Below, piece by piece: positions 39,525 through 42,112 of a DNA stretch of 42,112 bases; position 1 is the first letter of the stretch, and each line of letters starts with the position of its first letter. This stretch comes from SKVR01 sp037441525 (GTDB taxonomy: Bacteria > Bacteroidota > Bacteroidia > Bacteroidales > UBA7960), in assembly GCA_037441525.1 (NCBI GenBank), contig JBBISA010000035.1:1-42112 (forward strand). The letters are read 5' to 3'. Under the pieces are notes generated by a model. The model saw only the letters and a list, made by a program, of their open reading frames with translations. It was not told the origin of the DNA and ran no database searches. The translations under genes and the position numbers were made by a program.

Positions 39525-42112
39525 ATGCGAAAAAGTACCCTGCTCATTTCCCTTATTGCCCTTTTGCCCCTTCTCTCTACGGCACAGCCCCTGAGTGCCG
39601 TATGGCCCAAACCGGGGCAGACGATTTTTAAAAATCAGGTCGATTTTCTCTGGAACGCATACCCTGGTGCGCAATCATATGAAATTGAAATATATTCAGA
39701 ACCAGAATTAATAAATATTGCATTTCAAAATGAAGTTTTAACTAATCAGGTTGGCTGGACCATACCCCAGCATCAAAATTACTACTGGAGAATTAGGGCT
39801 ACATTAGATGACGGTTTAAAAACAGAATGGTCATCAGTTGTTTCATTTTCAATTTTCCATCCTTCAGCCATAAATAATTTAGTATTCTGGATATCTGCCG
39901 ATAACCTTATACAGGCAGATAACAAGGTTAGCCAATGGACCGACCAGAGCGGCAGCAACAACCATGTGCGCCAAATCACCGAAGCAAACAAACCCACTGT
40001 GGTGCAGAACGTGATCAATGGAAACCCGGTAGTCAGGTTTAATGGTACATCACAGTTCCTGGATGGGGGCGATATACTCGACCTGGGTACAAACAGCCGG
40101 TACATTGCCATTGTTGGACAGGCAGGAGCAAATGGGAATTTTATTTCAAAAGCTCGTTTTGGCGGCGACCCAGGAAGGTTTGCAATATGGAAACAGAACA
40201 ATGAATTATTGCTTCTTTATGAAGATAACATCTATAGGCCTGTTTCCGCTGCGTTTGCGTCAACAAGTTTTAATTTATTAAGCACTTTAACCAGCAGAAC
40301 AAAAGGCCGTAATGAACTTTTTGTCAACAGCCTTCTAATTGGCTCAAATAGTTTAAATGCTTCGTTTAATATGAACACAGGTTTTAATTTTCTCATTGGT
40401 GCTTATAATAACACAACTGGCAGTATTCCTCCTTTATTATTTCATCATGGAGATATTGCCGAAATCCTTATTTATAATAAAGATATTACACCAGAGGAAA
40501 GATTAACAATAGAAAGCTACCTGCGCTTAAAATACTTCCCATCCCAGTTTGTTGAACCAGTCAACCTTGGGCCGGATAAAAAAATAAACTATGGTTTTTG
40601 CCCCATTACCCTGGATGCTGGCGACCGCTTTGTTTCTTACCTGTGGAGTACAGGGGAGACTACCCGCACAATCAATGCAGTCAAAGCCGGGCAATACAGC
40701 GTAACGGTTACTGATATATTTGGATTCATATCGCGCGATACCATTATGGTAAATTACCCTGCAACAAGGCTCAACAATATACACCCCTTTTTATGCCAGG
40801 GGGAAACCCGCAATATATTCCCGGTTATCAACAACCCGGAATTATATACCTACCTGTGGTCGACCGGGGCCGAAAGCCATAGCATCGAAGTGGGCGAGGC
40901 CGGGAAATATTGGGTGAGGATCACCGATGACCAGGGGTGTTTTGCATGGTCGGACACCCTTGATCTTGCCATTGATACCTTCGCTTCCACGGTGAGTTTA
41001 GGCACCGACCGGGAGTCCTGCTCAGGCAACCCGGTATCACTGGTGTCCCCGCCACAGGGAATCGTAAGTTATCTCTGGGGTACCGGGGCAACTACCCCTG
41101 CCATTGTAGTTACCGAAAGCGGAAATTATTCCCTTACCGTTACCAACGCCAACGGGTGCAGCGCCACCGACGATATCAACATTACCGTTATCGGCACCGC
41201 CCCGGTGGTGGATTTCTCTGCTACCACCGTGTGCCAAGGGATACCCACGCAGTTTACCGATCTGTCAGTACCGGCAGCAGGGGATCAACTGGTGGCCTGG
41301 CAATGGGATTTCGGACAGGGCACTGTTTCTGACCTGCAACACCCTGAATTTTTATTCAATGCCCCAGGCACCTTCCCGGTAACCCTTAGGGCAACTTCCC
41401 TGTCAACCTGCAGCAACCAGGTTATCAGGACCGTGGAAGTAAAGGCAAACCCCACAGCCGCTTTCACCGTCAATACAACCTGTATCGGCCTGCCCTACCA
41501 GTTCACCGATGCAAGTACGCCACCCCAGGGCGGCAGCCTGGAAGCCTGGCAATGGAATTTTGGCGATGGCAACCTGTCGCCGGGACAAAACCCTTCCCAT
41601 ATCTTTGAAACCGCCGGTACATTCAACGTCTCCCTCACGGTAACTGCACCCAACCGGTGCAGCGACTCCATTACCCTGCCCTTGACCGTGGTTGCTGAAG
41701 CCCCGGTACCCGAGCCATTTACAATGATACTGCCCAAATCACAAAATTTCTATAACCCAGGCGAGGTTCTTTTTGTATCAAACCTTTCTCAAAATGCAAA
41801 TCAATACAAGTTGCAAATAGCCCAAGACCCAGGGTTTGACAACCTGGTAAGTGTTTCTGCTTATGATCCGGGGCAAGGAGTCAAAATCAAGCTCCCTGCC
41901 GGGAAATATTACACCCGAACTGTTGCTTCCAACATCTGCCTTAATACTACCATTAGCCCTGTGGTGCCCTTTACGGTATTTGCGCCAGACATCTTCGATA
42001 GTTTAGTATTCTGGACCTCTGCCGATAATCTTATACAGGCAGATAACAAGGTTAGCCAATGGACCGACCAAAGCGGCAGCAACAACCATGTGCGGCAGCT
42101 GACAGAAGCAAG
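39525..42112 (+). CDS. Large secreted LamG-like/PKD surface protein (3' end outside window)
   Basis: Open from ATG 39525 to the window end (862 codons). The signal peptide is MRKSTLLISLIALLPLLSTAQ. A fibronectin/PKD-like first domain (FLWNAYPGAQSYEIEIY) is followed by a concanavalin/LamG-type domain (VFWISADNLIQ, SQWTDQSGSNNH, VRFNGTSQFLDGG, GDIAEILIYNKDITPEER). Ig-like repeats ending in YLWSTG or YLWGTG then appear (three), followed by PKD domains (AWQWDFGQG, AWQWNFGDG). A second LamG copy starts at 42000. It is probably cell-surface adhesin-like or glycan-binding and T9SS-exported, but the sorting domain would lie beyond the window. It has a weak -7-like TAATTTTA element upstream. Confidence 0.9.
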   Translation, partial: MRKSTLLISLIALLPLLSTAQPLSAVWPKPGQTIFKNQVDFLWNAYPGAQSYEIEIYSEPELINIAFQNEVLTNQVGWTIPQHQNYYWRIRATLDDGLKTEWSSVVSFSIFHPSAINNLVFWISADNLIQADNKVSQWTDQSGSNNHVRQITEANKPTVVQNVINGNPVVRFNGTSQFLDGGDILDLGTNSRYIAIVGQAGANGNFISKARFGGDPGRFAIWKQNNELLLLYEDNIYRPVSAAFASTSFNLLSTLTSRTKGRNELFVNSLLIGSNSLNASFNMNTGFNFLIGAYNNTTGSIPPLLFHHGDIAEILIYNKDITPEERLTIESYLRLKYFPSQFVEPVNLGPDKKINYGFCPITLDAGDRFVSYLWSTGETTRTINAVKAGQYSVTVTDIFGFISRDTIMVNYPATRLNNIHPFLCQGETRNIFPVINNPELYTYLWSTGAESHSIEVGEAGKYWVRITDDQGCFAWSDTLDLAIDTFASTVSLGTDRESCSGNPVSLVSPPQGIVSYLWGTGATTPAIVVTESGNYSLTVTNANGCSATDDINITVIGTAPVVDFSATTVCQGIPTQFTDLSVPAAGDQLVAWQWDFGQGTVSDLQHPEFLFNAPGTFPVTLRATSLSTCSNQVIRTVEVKANPTAAFTVNTTCIGLPYQFTDASTPPQGGSLEAWQWNFGDGNLSPGQNPSHIFETAGTFNVSLTVTAPNRCSDSITLPLTVVAEAPVPEPFTMILPKSQNFYNPGEVLFVSNLSQNANQYKLQIAQDPGFDNLVSVSAYDPGQGVKIKLPAGKYYTRTVASNICLNTTISPVVPFTVFAPDIFDSLVFWTSADNLIQADNKVSQWTDQSGSNNHVRQLTEA
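39878..39990 (+). repeat. Internal direct repeat in the LamG gene, copy 1
   Basis: About 110 bp nearly identical to 42002-42112, offset 2124 bp (708 codons, in frame). Encodes VFWISADNLIQADNKVSQWT and onwards. Confidence 0.92.
42002..42112 (+). repeat. Internal direct repeat in the LamG gene, copy 2 (continues past window)
   Basis: Second copy, cut by the window end. The low divergence at the DNA level suggests a recent in-frame domain duplication. Confidence 0.92.

Overview
The window looks like the chromosome of a Bacteroidota member, probably a Bacteroidales/Marinilabiliales-type anaerobe or facultative anaerobe. The evidence is a type IX secretion (T9SS) C-terminal sorting domain with PKD domains, Bacteroidota-style -7 boxes (TAnnTTTG) in front of several plus-strand genes, weak Shine-Dalgarno signals, secreted Tat/lipoprotein-type Gfo/Idh/MocA and DsbD proteins, and an ABC-type O-antigen export pair. 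No rRNA, tRNA, CRISPR array or complete insertion sequence was recognised.

Layout. (1) 1-10.2 kb is ordinary housekeeping: a flavin reductase cut by the window edge, aminoacyl-histidine dipeptidase (pepD), a GT9 heptosyltransferase-like enzyme, an MBL-fold hydrolase, an M20 amidohydrolase, a beta-propeller lipoprotein, a DsbD-type thiol reductase and tRNA-Ile lysidine synthase (tilS). (2) 10.5-14.2 kb holds a small secreted protein and two adjacent broken secreted-protein genes: a five-repeat/PKD/T9SS protein with a 1-base frameshift, and a beta-helix protein with a nonsense codon in its signal peptide plus a 1-base frameshift. (3) 14.3-19.3 kb holds a secreted Gfo/Idh/MocA oxidoreductase in an apparent operon with a tetraheme NapC/NirT cytochrome fused to a formylglycine-generating-enzyme-like domain, then a TauE/SafE permease and a membrane-anchored transglutaminase-like protein. 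(4) 19.4-38.8 kb is a surface-polysaccharide locus, nearly all on the minus strand. It has a polytopic membrane protein, a methyltransferase, a WbpG/HisF2/HisH2 amidotransferase set (acetamidino-sugar synthesis), an AAA ATPase, five glycosyltransferases, two further methyltransferases, a VioA-like aminotransferase with a hexapeptide acyltransferase, and the Wzt/Wzm ABC exporter. A decayed PIN-domain toxin-antitoxin pair lies between the exporter genes. (5) 39.5 kb to the end is the start of a giant secreted LamG-like/PKD protein that runs off the window.

The most unusual content is a set of short tandem repeats filling gene junctions from about 18.3 kb and from 22.9 to 39.5 kb. One class is 7-base repeats (GGGGATT/GGTGATT type, like the heptamer STRR repeats of cyanobacteria). 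A second is an ATTATCGG / AATCCGATAATCAAC class. A third is a small TCTCG...CGAGA hairpin. These repeats stop at stop codons, supply stop codons, form the first ~40 codons of the permease, and lie in frame inside the Wzt ATPase gene. Both four-helix-bundle (23S-rRNA-IVS-protein-like) genes are bracketed by these repeats in opposite orientation. One of them separates hisF2 from hisH2 and has four copies of a 12-mer on one side and four exact complements on the other. This resembles a mobile or RNA-processed cassette and is my best candidate for an undescribed system. The gap between the two exporter genes is a scrapyard: a relic of a second permease, a 103-bp duplicate of the antitoxin promoter, and several palindromic repeats.

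All functional calls are by eye from protein motifs and context; no database search was possible.
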